Below are positions 17,522 through 25,195 of a stretch of 64,000 nucleotides of DNA, one piece after another. A model generated the notes under the pieces. The model was not told the origin of the DNA and made no database searches. It saw only the letters and a program-made list of their open reading frames with translations. The DNA lies in NCBI RefSeq assembly GCF_002567005.1, contig NZ_NUZU01000038.1:62001-126000 (forward strand). The letters run 5' to 3'. Source of the DNA: Bacillus sp. AFS073361 (GTDB taxonomy: Bacteria > Bacillota > Bacilli > Bacillales > Cytobacillaceae). The position numbers and the translations under genes were made by a program. Position 1 is the stretch's first letter. Each line of letters opens with the position of its first letter.

Positions 17522-17652
17522 ATGAAAAAATAGCGTTCACAGTAATCTTCAGCATTTAACGGCAAAAATCCGCCATCATGCGTTCCAAGCAGTTGCTGCT
17601 TAGGGTACCTGTACTGTGAGTTACGCTATGGATCCTTTATTAAAATACTTGA
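17522..17652 (-). ncRNA. Candidate structured RNA: trmR-operon leader/attenuator or independent small RNA
   Basis: On the minus strand a closing helix pairs ATAGCGT-AAC-TCACAGTA (17629-17612) with TACTGTGAACGCTAT (17544-17530): 15 base pairs with a 3-base bulge, followed by TTTTTTC. Inside are the hairpin AAGCAG-CA-CTGCTT and a second arm GCAT...GGCGGATTTTTGCCG...ATGC, forming a three-way junction. A sigma-A-like promoter (17657-17685) lies just upstream and mltG is separately terminated. It could be a small RNA ending at the U-run, or an attenuating leader of trmR. It is not a tRNA and I do not recognise an Rfam class. Confidence 0.55.
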
Positions 17653-17656
17653 ACTA

Positions 17657-17685
17657 TTTTATCATAAACCAAACGTAAATTTCAA
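17657..17685 (-). promoter_or_regulatory. Putative sigma-A promoter for the structured RNA / trmR operon
   Basis: TTGAAA (17685-17680) and GATAAA (17663-17658) are separated by 16 bp; reading ATAAAA as the -10 gives 17 bp. It lies directly downstream of the mltG terminator. Confidence 0.55.
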
Positions 17686-17692
17686 CACAAAA

Positions 17693-17719
17693 ACGAGGGA
17701 AAGCGATTGTTTCCCTCGT
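17693..17719 (-). terminator. mltG terminator
   Basis: ACGAGGGAAA pairs with TTTCCCTCGT around CAATCGC and is followed by TTTTGTG on the minus strand, nine bases after the mltG stop. Confidence 0.85.
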
Positions 17720-17727
17720 AGAAGCCT

Positions 17728-18864
17728 TTATTTTTTACTAGTAATATGTTTTGCTTTTTCTTTATTATGTTCTTCGAGTGTTTTTGTAAAAATAACCTCT
17801 CCGTCAGCTGTTGCTATGAAGTAATAAAAATCTGTTTGCGCAGGATCAAGTGATGCTTCAATCGAAGACTTTCCAGCATTGGCAATTGGTCCTGGAGGTA
17901 AACCGGTATTTTGATAGGTGTTATAGGGAGATTCCACTTCTAGGTCCTTATATAATACCCTTGCCTTGTGTTTCCCTTGTGCATAGAGAACAGTTGGATC
18001 CGTTTGGAGCATCATTCCCTTTTTTATGCGATTATAAAAAACACTTGCAATCGTTTTGCGGTCTGCCTTTTCGGTTGCTTCCTCTTCTACTAAGGAGGCC
18101 ATTGTCAAAAGTTGATGAACAGATAGCTTTTTCTTCTCACTTTGTTCCGCATAGTCAGATAATACTGTCCGCGTTTTCGTAAGCATAGCAGCAACCATTT
18201 CCTCCACTGAGGGATTATTTTTATAAAACGGATAGGTTGCAGGGTACAAATACCCCTCAAGAGGATATTTCACTGAGGAATTTAAGATTTCCTCTGTTAA
18301 GATATCAGGATATTTAGCCATCAATGATTTAATAAATTCCTGATCGTTCAATTTATTAAAAACATCTTTTTCATTCTGCTTAGTTGCTTTCGCCATGATC
18401 GCAGCGATTTCCCTTAGTTGTTTACCTTCAGGTATTGTAATTTTGAAGCTGGCTTGTGCCAGTACTTTTCCGGTCTTGAGGCGGTTGACGATTTCAGGGA
18501 CATCCATAGACGGACTTAGTTGATATTGCCCGGCCATAAACCCGCCTTCATTTTTTAACTTAACATAATATTTGAATACTTTTGCACTCTTTATTATGCC
18601 ATTTGATTCTAATGTTTCGGCAATACCAGTTACCGATGAACCTAACGGAATATCAACCTGTTTAAACTTCTTGCTATCTGCGTCAATAGGTTTAAGCGCT
18701 GAATCTATATACAAATATCCTCCACCACTAATTAAGAGTATAAATAATAGCAATAAAATAGAAATAATCAAAACTATCTTTCTGACAACTTTTGCTTCTT
18801 TTTGATGTTCTAACATTTTTTTACGAATAACATCTTTTTTTGTATCTGTATGGTTTGTTGTCAT
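17728..18864 (-). CDS. mltG: Endolytic murein transglycosylase MltG (YceG-like)
   Basis: Membrane-bound lytic transglycosylase thought to cut nascent glycan strands. The product is 378 residues with a cytoplasmic N-terminus, one transmembrane segment (about residues 29-52), a LysM-like subdomain (VDIPLGSSVTGIAETLESNG) and the YceG catalytic domain with MASLVEEEATEKADR, where the family's catalytic Glu is expected, then FYNRIKKGMMLQTDPTV. It precedes the structured RNA and trmR; a strong terminator follows, so it is a separate unit. Confidence 0.93.
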   Translation of the reverse strand: MTTNHTDTKKDVIRKKMLEHQKEAKVVRKIVLIISILLLLFILLISGGGYLYIDSALKPIDADSKKFKQVDIPLGSSVTGIAETLESNGIIKSAKVFKYYVKLKNEGGFMAGQYQLSPSMDVPEIVNRLKTGKVLAQASFKITIPEGKQLREIAAIMAKATKQNEKDVFNKLNDQEFIKSLMAKYPDILTEEILNSSVKYPLEGYLYPATYPFYKNNPSVEEMVAAMLTKTRTVLSDYAEQSEKKKLSVHQLLTMASLVEEEATEKADRKTIASVFYNRIKKGMMLQTDPTVLYAQGKHKARVLYKDLEVESPYNTYQNTGLPPGPIANAGKSSIEASLDPAQTDFYYFIATADGEVIFTKTLEEHNKEKAKHITSKK

Positions 18865-18990
18865 TTTACTCCCCCTTTCCTTTGACTCATTGAACTACGT
18901 ACGAAAAAATAGACCATCTTAATTATTTCAGCATATAGTAAGAAGAATGTCAATTTAACAATATATTTGTCAGATTTTAAAACGAAATCC

Positions 18991-19024
18991 ATAAAAAAAA
19001 CCGACCATGGAAATGGCCGGTATT
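18991..19024 (-). terminator. Terminator of the alaS-ireB-yqgF-yrzB operon
   Basis: ACCGGCCAT pairs with ATGGTCGGT around TTCC and is followed by TTTTTTTAT on the minus strand, seven bases after the yrzB stop. Confidence 0.85.
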
Positions 19025-19031
19025 TCTGTTT

Positions 19032-19343
19032 CTATTCTTCGTCTTCTTGGTCTTCGTTGAAGGTATTGAAAACTTCTTCAACCATGTCCCATTCTTCGTC
19101 TGTTTCAATTTGCATTAACGGACCATATCCGCCGTCTTCTGTTGGAATGTAGGCATAGACATGGATATCGACATCTTCTTCCTCATCATCAAAAGATCCG
19201 ACTGGATAAAAGAATACATAGGATTTTTCGAATTCCTCAGAATCAAAAGTAAAAAGTACTTCATGTAACTGTTCATTACCATTTTCGTCTACTAATGTAA
19301 TATATTGTTCCTCTTCATGTTCGTGCTCGTGCTCGTTTACCAT
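19032..19343 (-). CDS. yrzB: YrzB-like DUF1292 acidic protein
   Basis: Protein of 103 residues, strongly acidic, with a His/Glu repeat at the N-terminus (NEHEHEHEEEQ) and the DUF1292 core (YITLVDENGNEQLHEVLFTF, YAYIPTEDGGYGPLMQI). No catalytic motif; function unknown. It is the last gene of the alaS-ireB-yqgF group, an arrangement conserved across Firmicutes. The N-terminal HEHEHE cluster could bind metal, but this is only inference. Confidence 0.9.
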   Translation of the reverse strand: MVNEHEHEHEEEQYITLVDENGNEQLHEVLFTFDSEEFEKSYVFFYPVGSFDDEEEDVDIHVYAYIPTEDGGYGPLMQIETDEEWDMVEEVFNTFNEDQEDEE

Positions 19344-19355
19344 TTCTTCACCTCA

Positions 19356-19772
19356 TTAATTTTTACTATCAAGATAGCCTTGCAAAATCATTACTGCTGC
19401 CATCTTATCAATAACTTTCTTCCGTTTTTTCCGACTCACATCGGCCTCAAGTAATACGCGCTCAGCTGCCATAGTTGTAAGACGCTCGTCCCAAAGAATT
19501 GTTTGAACGGCAAATTGCTTTTCAATTTCATCGGCATATTGCATACTTGCTTCTGCACGTGGTCCGATCGTCCCGTTCATATTTTTAGGCAGACCTATAA
19601 CAACTTTCTCTACTTGATACTCTTTTATTAATTGACCAATTTCCTCAAAACCAAACTCATTTCTTTCTTCATTGATTTTAAGAGTGGTGAGGCCCTGAGC
19701 AGTCCAGCCGAATTCATCGCTTAACGCCACACCGACTGTCTTCGTGCCTACATCTAAACCCAATAAGCGCAT
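19356..19772 (-). CDS. yqgF: YqgF/RuvX-family RNase H-fold nuclease
   Basis: Protein of 138 residues with an RNase H/Holliday-junction resolvase-like fold, implicated in bacteria in 16S rRNA 5'-end maturation. The motifs [16 protein letters not shown] (first acidic residue), [11 protein letters not shown] and [25 protein letters not shown] are all present, so the active site is complete. It starts two bases after the ireB stop. Confidence 0.92.
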   Translation of the reverse strand: MRLLGLDVGTKTVGVALSDEFGWTAQGLTTLKINEERNEFGFEEIGQLIKEYQVEKVVIGLPKNMNGTIGPRAEASMQYADEIEKQFAVQTILWDERLTTMAAERVLLEADVSRKKRKKVIDKMAAVMILQGYLDSKN

Positions 19773-19774
19773 TA

Positions 19775-20041
19775 TTAACCCTCTCGCTGCTGTTTAAGAT
19801 AGGATTTTACCAATTCCTCAATAATTTCATCACGTTCAAGCTTGCGAATTATATTGCGAGCATCACGATGACGTGGAATGTAGGCAGGATCTCCTGATAA
19901 TAGATAACCAACAATTTGGTTAATCGGGTTATAGCCTTTTTCCTGCAAAGCTTCATACACTTGATTAAGAACATCATTGATATCATGTTCAAATGGTTCT
20001 TCAGGAAAATTGAATCGCATCGTTTTGTCAAATGAGCTCAT
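19775..20041 (-). CDS. ireB: IreB-family regulatory phosphoprotein (YrzL, UPF0297)
   Basis: Protein of 88 residues starting [20 protein letters not shown]. In enterococci IreB is a small substrate of the Ser/Thr kinase IreK and affects cephalosporin tolerance; the Bacillus homologue is YrzL. The conserved core [21 protein letters not shown] is present. Start ATG 20041 follows GAGGTG at six bases. Lies between alaS and yqgF, as is typical. Confidence 0.92.
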   Translation of the reverse strand: MSSFDKTMRFNFPEEPFEHDINDVLNQVYEALQEKGYNPINQIVGYLLSGDPAYIPRHRDARNIIRKLERDEIIEELVKSYLKQQREG

Positions 20042-20114
20042 TGCATGCACCTCGCTTTTTATTTGAGGAAAATTATTCTATATTAACTACATTTTACACT
20101 ACTTTATTTCAATA

Positions 20115-22751
20115 TCAAATGGATTTTACCCATTCCTCAACGAATTGAAGCGCTGCATCAAGCTTTTCTGGGTCTTTCCCACCAGCTTGAGCCATGTCAG
20201 GACGACCGCCGCCGCCACCGCCGCAGCGTGTAGCAACTTCTTTGATTAACTTACCAGCATGGTAACCTTTTTCAATGAGATCCTTCGTTACCGCTGCAAT
20301 TAAGTTTACCTTTCCTTCCTGTGCACTTCCCAAAACAATCACAACAGAGCCAAGCTTTTGCTTTAAATCATCCGCCATATTTCTGAGGTTGTTCATATCA
20401 GCACCTTGAACATTTGCCGTTAATACAGTCACCCCATCAATTTCTTTTGCTTTGGTTACGAGATTTCCAGCTTCAATATTTCCAAGCTTCGTTGCAAGAG
20501 ATTCGTTCTCTCTGTGAAGTTGTTTGATTTCAAGCATCAAACTATCAATTCTTGCAGCGATATCTTTAGGATTGGTTTTTAGTTTCTCAGCTGCATCCTT
20601 TAACAAACCAACCTGCTCATTTAGTGTCTTATAAGCCGATTCACCGGTTACTGCTTCAATCCTTCTTGTACCAGCACCAATTCCACCCTCAGAAACAATC
20701 TTAAATAATCCAATCACGGAGGTATTCGGTACATGGCATCCGCCGCAAAGCTCAAGACTGTAGTCTCCCACTCTTACGACACGAACAATGTCACCATATT
20801 TTTCGCCAAAAAGAGCCATCGCTCCCATTGCTTTTGCTTCAGCAATTGGTTTTAAGCTGATGTCCAGTTCGATATTTCTCCAGATCTTTTCATTGACGAT
20901 TTGTTCAACCTGTTCAAGTTCTTCTGGCTTAATTTGACCGAAATGCGAAAAATCAAAGCGAAGACGATCAGGTTCTACAAGGGAACCCGCTTGATTCACG
21001 TGCTCGCCAAGTACGTCTTTTAAGGCTTGGTGTAACAAATGTGTCGCTGTATGGTTTTTAATAATTTTGACACGATTTTCGGCATCCACTTCCGCTTTCA
21101 CTTTGTCATTCGTTCTTAAGGTTCCAGCTGTAACCATGACTTGATGTAAATTTTGACCATTTGGTGCTTTTTGTACGTCCTTAACAGCAACACTGCTGCC
21201 TTCACCGACAATCACACCACGGTCAGCAATTTGTCCGCCGCTCTCGGCATAGAATGGTGTCACATCTAGAATTAATTGTACTTCCTCACCACTTGTCGCA
21301 CTGTCAACAAGTTCACCATTTTTAATAATCGCTGCTATAGTAGAATTTGTTTTAAGTTCATCGTAGCCAACAAATTTACTCTCAACCTTTACATCACGAA
21401 GGACTCCACCTTGAACCTGCATCGAATCAACATCTTGTCTTGCTGCACGGGCACGTTCACGCTGCTGCTCCATTTCGACCTCGAAGCCGGAATGGTCTAC
21501 CTTCATCCCCTCTTCTTCGGCATATTCCTCTGTTAATTCAACAGGGAATCCATAGGTATCGTAAAGTCGGAAAATATCAGCACCTGTGATGGTATCACTG
21601 CCTTTTTCTTTTTCCTTCTTAATGACAGTTGCTAGAATCGCTAAGCCTTCATGAAGTGTCTCATGGAAGCGTTCTTCCTCACTCTTGATAACTTTTTGAA
21701 TGAAATCTGTTTTGTCCTTTACTTCTGGATAGAAGTCATCCATAATCTCGCCAACTACTGGTACGAGTTCATACATGAATGGACGATTAATGTTGATTTG
21801 TTTGGCATACCGAACAGCTCTGCGCAGCAAGCGGCGAAGTACATAGCCACGGCCTTCGTTGGATGGCAATGCTCCATCACCGACAGCAAAAGCAACCGTC
21901 CGAATATGATCAGCAATTACTTTGAAAGCAACATCGGTTTCTTTGTTTTGACCGTACTTTTCACCAGAGATCTCTTCTGTTGCACGAATAATCGGGATAA
22001 ATAAATCTGTATCAAAATTGGTAGGGACGTTTTGTACAACAGAAGCCATACGCTCTAATCCCATCCCCGTATCAATATTTTTCTTTGGCAGCGGTGTATA
22101 AGTGCCGTCAGGATTATGATTGAATTGAGAAAATACAAGGTTCCATACTTCCAGATAACGGTCATTTTCACCGCCTGGATAAAGCTCTGGGTCTGATGGA
22201 TCATTTCCATACTCTGGACCGCGGTCATAAAAAATTTCAGTATTCGGGCCGCTTGGGCCTTCTCCAATATCCCAGAAGTTCCCTTCTAAACGAATAATAC
22301 GCTCTTCTGGCAAACCAATCGTGTTTCGCCAAATGTCATATGCCTCGTTGTCTTCAGGATGGATCGTAACTGAAAGCAGTTCTGGATCCCAGCCAATCCA
22401 TTTTTCAGATGTTAAGAATTCCCATGCCCATTCAATCGCTTCCACCTTAAAATATTCACCAATGGAAAAGTTTCCAAGCATCTCAAAGAATGTATGGTGT
22501 CGAGCCGTTTTCCCAACATTCTCAATGTCATTGGTTCTAATTGATTTTTGTGCATTTGTAATTCTCGGATTTTCAGGAACAACACGTCCATCAAAATATT
22601 TCTTTAAGGTTGCGACACCACTGTTAATCCATAAAAGTGATGGATCATCATGAGGCACTAGTGATGCACTTGGCTCAATCGTGTGACCTTTTTCTTTGCT
22701 AAAAAACTCTAAAAACATGGAACGAATTTGTGAACCTGTTAAATTTTTCAT
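20115..22751 (-). CDS. alaS: Alanyl-tRNA synthetase
   Basis: Charges tRNA-Ala and edits mischarged Ser/Gly. The product is 878 residues: class II catalytic core at the N-terminus ([37 protein letters not shown]), an editing domain with the zinc motif [11 protein letters not shown] and CGGCH, and a C-terminal C-Ala domain with [20 protein letters not shown] 22751 lies about ten bases after GGAGG; an in-frame start at 22784 lies inside the leader terminator and is rejected. A T-box leader upstream indicates control by uncharged tRNA. Confidence 0.97.
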   Translation of the reverse strand: MKNLTGSQIRSMFLEFFSKEKGHTIEPSASLVPHDDPSLLWINSGVATLKKYFDGRVVPENPRITNAQKSIRTNDIENVGKTARHHTFFEMLGNFSIGEYFKVEAIEWAWEFLTSEKWIGWDPELLSVTIHPEDNEAYDIWRNTIGLPEERIIRLEGNFWDIGEGPSGPNTEIFYDRGPEYGNDPSDPELYPGGENDRYLEVWNLVFSQFNHNPDGTYTPLPKKNIDTGMGLERMASVVQNVPTNFDTDLFIPIIRATEEISGEKYGQNKETDVAFKVIADHIRTVAFAVGDGALPSNEGRGYVLRRLLRRAVRYAKQININRPFMYELVPVVGEIMDDFYPEVKDKTDFIQKVIKSEEERFHETLHEGLAILATVIKKEKEKGSDTITGADIFRLYDTYGFPVELTEEYAEEEGMKVDHSGFEVEMEQQRERARAARQDVDSMQVQGGVLRDVKVESKFVGYDELKTNSTIAAIIKNGELVDSATSGEEVQLILDVTPFYAESGGQIADRGVIVGEGSSVAVKDVQKAPNGQNLHQVMVTAGTLRTNDKVKAEVDAENRVKIIKNHTATHLLHQALKDVLGEHVNQAGSLVEPDRLRFDFSHFGQIKPEELEQVEQIVNEKIWRNIELDISLKPIAEAKAMGAMALFGEKYGDIVRVVRVGDYSLELCGGCHVPNTSVIGLFKIVSEGGIGAGTRRIEAVTGESAYKTLNEQVGLLKDAAEKLKTNPKDIAARIDSLMLEIKQLHRENESLATKLGNIEAGNLVTKAKEIDGVTVLTANVQGADMNNLRNMADDLKQKLGSVVIVLGSAQEGKVNLIAAVTKDLIEKGYHAGKLIKEVATRCGGGGGGRPDMAQAGGKDPEKLDAALQFVEEWVKSI

Positions 22752-22785
22752 ATGTAGAAGACCTCCTTTTTTATAAAAAAGCATA

Positions 22786-23048
22786 CAAAAAAGCCCTCAT
22801 CCCAAAAAACAGGGACGAGAGCTTATCTCGCGGTACCACCCTGATTATGGATACAATAAAACGTATCCATCTCTCAAAAATCCCTTAACGCAGGCATACG
22901 GCAGTGATTAGCTGCACTCCAGATTAGCTTTCTGTCGTCCTTCATCTAGAGCTTCTTTCAGCTAGGGAAGCTCCTCTCTTCTTCGCAAATGCGATACAGA
23001 TGGACTACAACATACTTTATCCTTCAACATTTTCATCCAATGACTCTA
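22786..23048 (-). promoter_or_regulatory. T-box leader of alaS
   Basis: On the minus strand the leader carries the T-box core AGGGTGGTACCGCG (the invariant part at 22829-22838) that binds the tRNA acceptor end. A terminator hairpin follows: AGCTCTCGTCCC with GGGATGAGGGCTT, then T-run (about 22789-22824). Uncharged tRNA-Ala should stabilise the antiterminator. The specifier codon was not assigned. Confidence 0.92.
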
Positions 23049-23056
23049 TAACACGA

Positions 23057-23085
23057 ATTATAGACACCCGAAAAAAGTTTGTCAA
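23057..23085 (-). promoter_or_regulatory. Sigma-A promoter of alaS
   Basis: Perfect -35 TTGACA (23085-23080) and -10 TATAAT (23062-23057) separated by 17 bp, just upstream of the T-box leader. Confidence 0.85.
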
Positions 23086-23099
23086 ATCAATCTTTCCGC

Positions 23100-24179
23100 T
23101 TAAGTGCTAGGTTCCTTTGCATTCCTTCGAATAAAATGATTTTTCGCATGAATTATGGCTACTTTGATCACCACAAGGACCGGGACGGCCAAGATCAGTC
23201 CTAGAATCCCGCCGATTTCTCCTCCAGCTGTTAATGCAGCCATAATAATTAAGGGGTGCATATGAAGACTTTTCCCCACAATCAAAGGGGATAAAATGTT
23301 TCCTTCAAGAAATTGAAGACCAAACACGATAACTAATGTAATCAATACTAATTTTACGGATGATGTGGCAGCGATAATGACGGCCGGGACTGCCCCGATG
23401 ATGGGCCCAAAATAGGGAATGACGTTTGTTATCCCGACTATTAAACCTAATATTAACGGATATTTTAAATGGAACAGCCAAAACAATAGGGCAGAGACAC
23501 TGCCAATAATGATACATACCAGTAGTTGTCCCCTAATATAGCTGCCAAGGGATTCATCCACATCCTTCAGGAATAGCGTCCCTTTTCTCCGCCATTGTTT
23601 AGGTGTTATATACCAAATTGCCCGTTTGATCAACGGAAAATCCTTTAACATATAAAAGGCAATAAATGGAATAATCATCATAATTAATGCTGAATTAAGA
23701 AACTTAATTAAAATATTGACAATGACCGTTAATAAGGAATCCAGTTTTTTTTCCAACGCATCAATGCCTTCATCCATTCTAGTCTGCAGACCATCTGGCC
23801 ATTCCCGTGTGTGTGATTGAAGCGTAGTAATCCATCCTCTGTATTGCTCTGCTAATACTGGTGCACTTTCAGAGAGATCTTTTATTTGGTCAATGATTGC
23901 TGGAACTCCTTTATACACGCAAAAGCCGAGTCCACCAAAAAATAAGATATAAATTAGAAAAATAGCTAATCCACGGTGGAGACCCTTTTGATGTAATTTT
24001 TCCACAATTGGATGGAGCAAGTAGGTGATAAATGCTCCAATTGCAAAGGGAAGAATAATAAGGATAACCACCCTTAAAATAGGCAGCCACACAAAGCGGA
24101 TTTTTAGAAAAACATAAATGGCAATTAATAAAAGGAGTAAAAAACCGATGCGGTAATACCACTTCATTCGAATTTCCAC
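23100..24179 (-). CDS. yrrI: AI-2E family transporter / PerM-like membrane protein (YrrI)
   Basis: Multi-pass membrane protein of about 359 residues of the AI-2E/PerM superfamily. Eight or so hydrophobic segments are visible (for example YRIGFLLLLLIAIYVFLKI at the start and PLIIMAALTAGGEIGGILGL near the end), and the family block GITNVIPYFGPIIGAVPA is present. Members export small molecules or, in some lineages, sodium/protons; the substrate here cannot be told. The start is uncertain: GTG 24179 has GGGAGG ten bases upstream, while ATG 24167 would shorten it by four residues. Confidence 0.87.
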   Translation of the reverse strand: MEIRMKWYYRIGFLLLLLIAIYVFLKIRFVWLPILRVVILIILPFAIGAFITYLLHPIVEKLHQKGLHRGLAIFLIYILFFGGLGFCVYKGVPAIIDQIKDLSESAPVLAEQYRGWITTLQSHTREWPDGLQTRMDEGIDALEKKLDSLLTVIVNILIKFLNSALIMMIIPFIAFYMLKDFPLIKRAIWYITPKQWRRKGTLFLKDVDESLGSYIRGQLLVCIIIGSVSALLFWLFHLKYPLILGLIVGITNVIPYFGPIIGAVPAVIIAATSSVKLVLITLVIVFGLQFLEGNILSPLIVGKSLHMHPLIIMAALTAGGEIGGILGLILAVPVLVVIKVAIIHAKNHFIRRNAKEPST

Positions 24180-24238
24180 ATTATCCGAGCCTCCCTTCAG
24201 GTTAGTGTTAGAGACACTCGGTAAAAATATGCATTAAT

Positions 24239-24264
24239 AATCCCCCTCTGCTGCGAGGGGGATT
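24239..24264 (-). terminator. Hairpin after yrzQ
   Basis: AATCCCCCTC pairs with GAGGGGGATT around GCAGCA on the minus strand, followed by ATTAATGC. A strong stem with a weak U-tract; probably terminates yrzQ and the genes before it. Confidence 0.65.
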
Positions 24265-24268
24265 CGTT

Positions 24269-24403
24269 CTAAAAGATCGCTCGTTTTACTTTCTTTGTCA
24301 TTCTTTTCATATTGCGGGTGGACATCATATTATTTCTTTGGGCGACATTATAGGCTGCCATCCCCGCACCAAACGCAATCATCGTCGTCATCATTTTATT
24401 CAT
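24269..24403 (-). CDS. yrzQ: YrzQ-like DUF3918 small protein
   Basis: Protein of 44 residues starting MNKMMTTMIAFGAGMAAYNV and ending with a basic tail (KRMTKKVKRAIF). A short hydrophobic segment (residues 8-20) suggests membrane association. ATG 24403 follows AGAGGTG. It matches the YrzQ/DUF3918 family and the expected position between yrrI and yrzR. Function unknown. Confidence 0.8.
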   Translation of the reverse strand: MNKMMTTMIAFGAGMAAYNVAQRNNMMSTRNMKRMTKKVKRAIF

Positions 24404-24461
24404 ACGTTTCACCTCTTTAATAGACGTTAAATAAGTTTCTACTCACTTTGATAACGGTCTA

Positions 24462-24484
24462 GCATAGCGTTTCCGCTTTTCTCT
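24462..24484 (-). repeat. Shortened copy of the dispersed intergenic repeat
   Basis: On the minus strand it reads AGAAAAGCGGAAACGC followed by TATGCTAGACC, the two ends of the element seen at 2093-2240 with the middle missing and some drift. It lies right after the yrzR stop. Confidence 0.45.
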
Positions 24485-24485
24485 C

Positions 24486-24677
24486 TTAAAGGGTGTAACG
24501 ACGCTCTTCTTCTTCAAACAAATCGTCCAAGGAACTAAGTGACCCGTCTTCTTCGACTTGATGGGTATTGATTAGGCCTTTGTTTACTGAAAGTTCAATA
24601 AAGCAATTCCAACAATAATATTGGTTAATTCCAATTTTACCGATATCCTTGCTTTGACAATTGGGACACTTTAACAT
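24486..24677 (-). CDS. yrzR: YrzR-like zinc-ribbon protein
   Basis: Protein of 63 residues starting MLKCPNCQSKDIGKIGINQY. Two CxxC pairs (CPNC and CWNC) form a zinc ribbon, followed by a conserved acidic tail (TLSSLDDLFEEEERR-like). ATG 24677 lies behind GAGGTG; an upstream in-frame start would overlap yrrD and is rejected. It follows yrrD by 11 bp and is probably in the same operon. Function unknown. Confidence 0.82.
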   Translation of the reverse strand: MLKCPNCQSKDIGKIGINQYYCWNCFIELSVNKGLINTHQVEEDGSLSSLDDLFEEEERRYTL

Positions 24678-24688
24678 GGAAAGACACC

Positions 24689-25162
24689 TCACGTATTATT
24701 TACATCTACGATAATGGCATCCTTTCCGATTGCTAAGGGCTTCCCGGATTGAATGACTTGTTTGCCTTCCGTAAGATCCGAAAAGAAGCCATCCGTGATT
24801 TCGTACCCTATGATTGTGCCCAATTCCTCCTGAAAATATACATCTTTTAACAAACCAAGGGATTCCCCGCTTTTTGAAAGCATCATCATCCCGTCTAATG
24901 GCTGTTGATGTGTTAGTGTATATTGGGGGTCTTTCAGCTTTACTAAAGAGGCGTTATCCTCAATCATTACCCCATCTACACCGAAGGAAGCCACTTTTTG
25001 GATATCCAAAAAAAAGGATTGTTTGAAAAAAACGCCTTTTTTTACCAATAATCCGTCTACCCTGCCGGTGCTCGAGATACATAAATCACTTACCTCGCCA
25101 ATTTTCTGACCGCTGTTTGTTTCAAAAACAGGCTGTCCTTTTAATAAAGAGAATGTCCGCAA
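24689..25162 (-). CDS. yrrD: PRC-barrel domain protein (YrrD-like)
   Basis: Protein of 157 residues with two PRC-barrel-like halves: MRTFSLLKGQPVFETNSGQK with IGEVSDLCISSTGRVDGLLV, then DGMMMLSKSGESLGLLKDVY with GTIIGYEITDGFFSDLTEGK. Such proteins are usually RNA-metabolism or photosynthesis accessory factors; the role of the Bacillus type is unknown. The start is TTG 25162 with AGGAGG about ten bases upstream; GTG 25174 overlaps that site. Confidence 0.85.
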   Translation of the reverse strand: MRTFSLLKGQPVFETNSGQKIGEVSDLCISSTGRVDGLLVKKGVFFKQSFFLDIQKVASFGVDGVMIEDNASLVKLKDPQYTLTHQQPLDGMMMLSKSGESLGLLKDVYFQEELGTIIGYEITDGFFSDLTEGKQVIQSGKPLAIGKDAIIVDVNNT

Positions 25163-25195
25163 AGAGTGTCCCACCTCCTGTGAACATTCATAGTG

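Noticed and set aside
17522-17652. Structured region upstream of trmR as a tRNA or T-box
   Set aside because: No cloverleaf with TTCRA arm and no GGTGGNACCGCG core; arms do not match either architecture.
23040-23099. Extra regulatory element between alaS promoter and yrrI
   Set aside because: Only the alaS promoter and leader start can be supported; the rest is a short spacer after yrrI start signals of the next gene.
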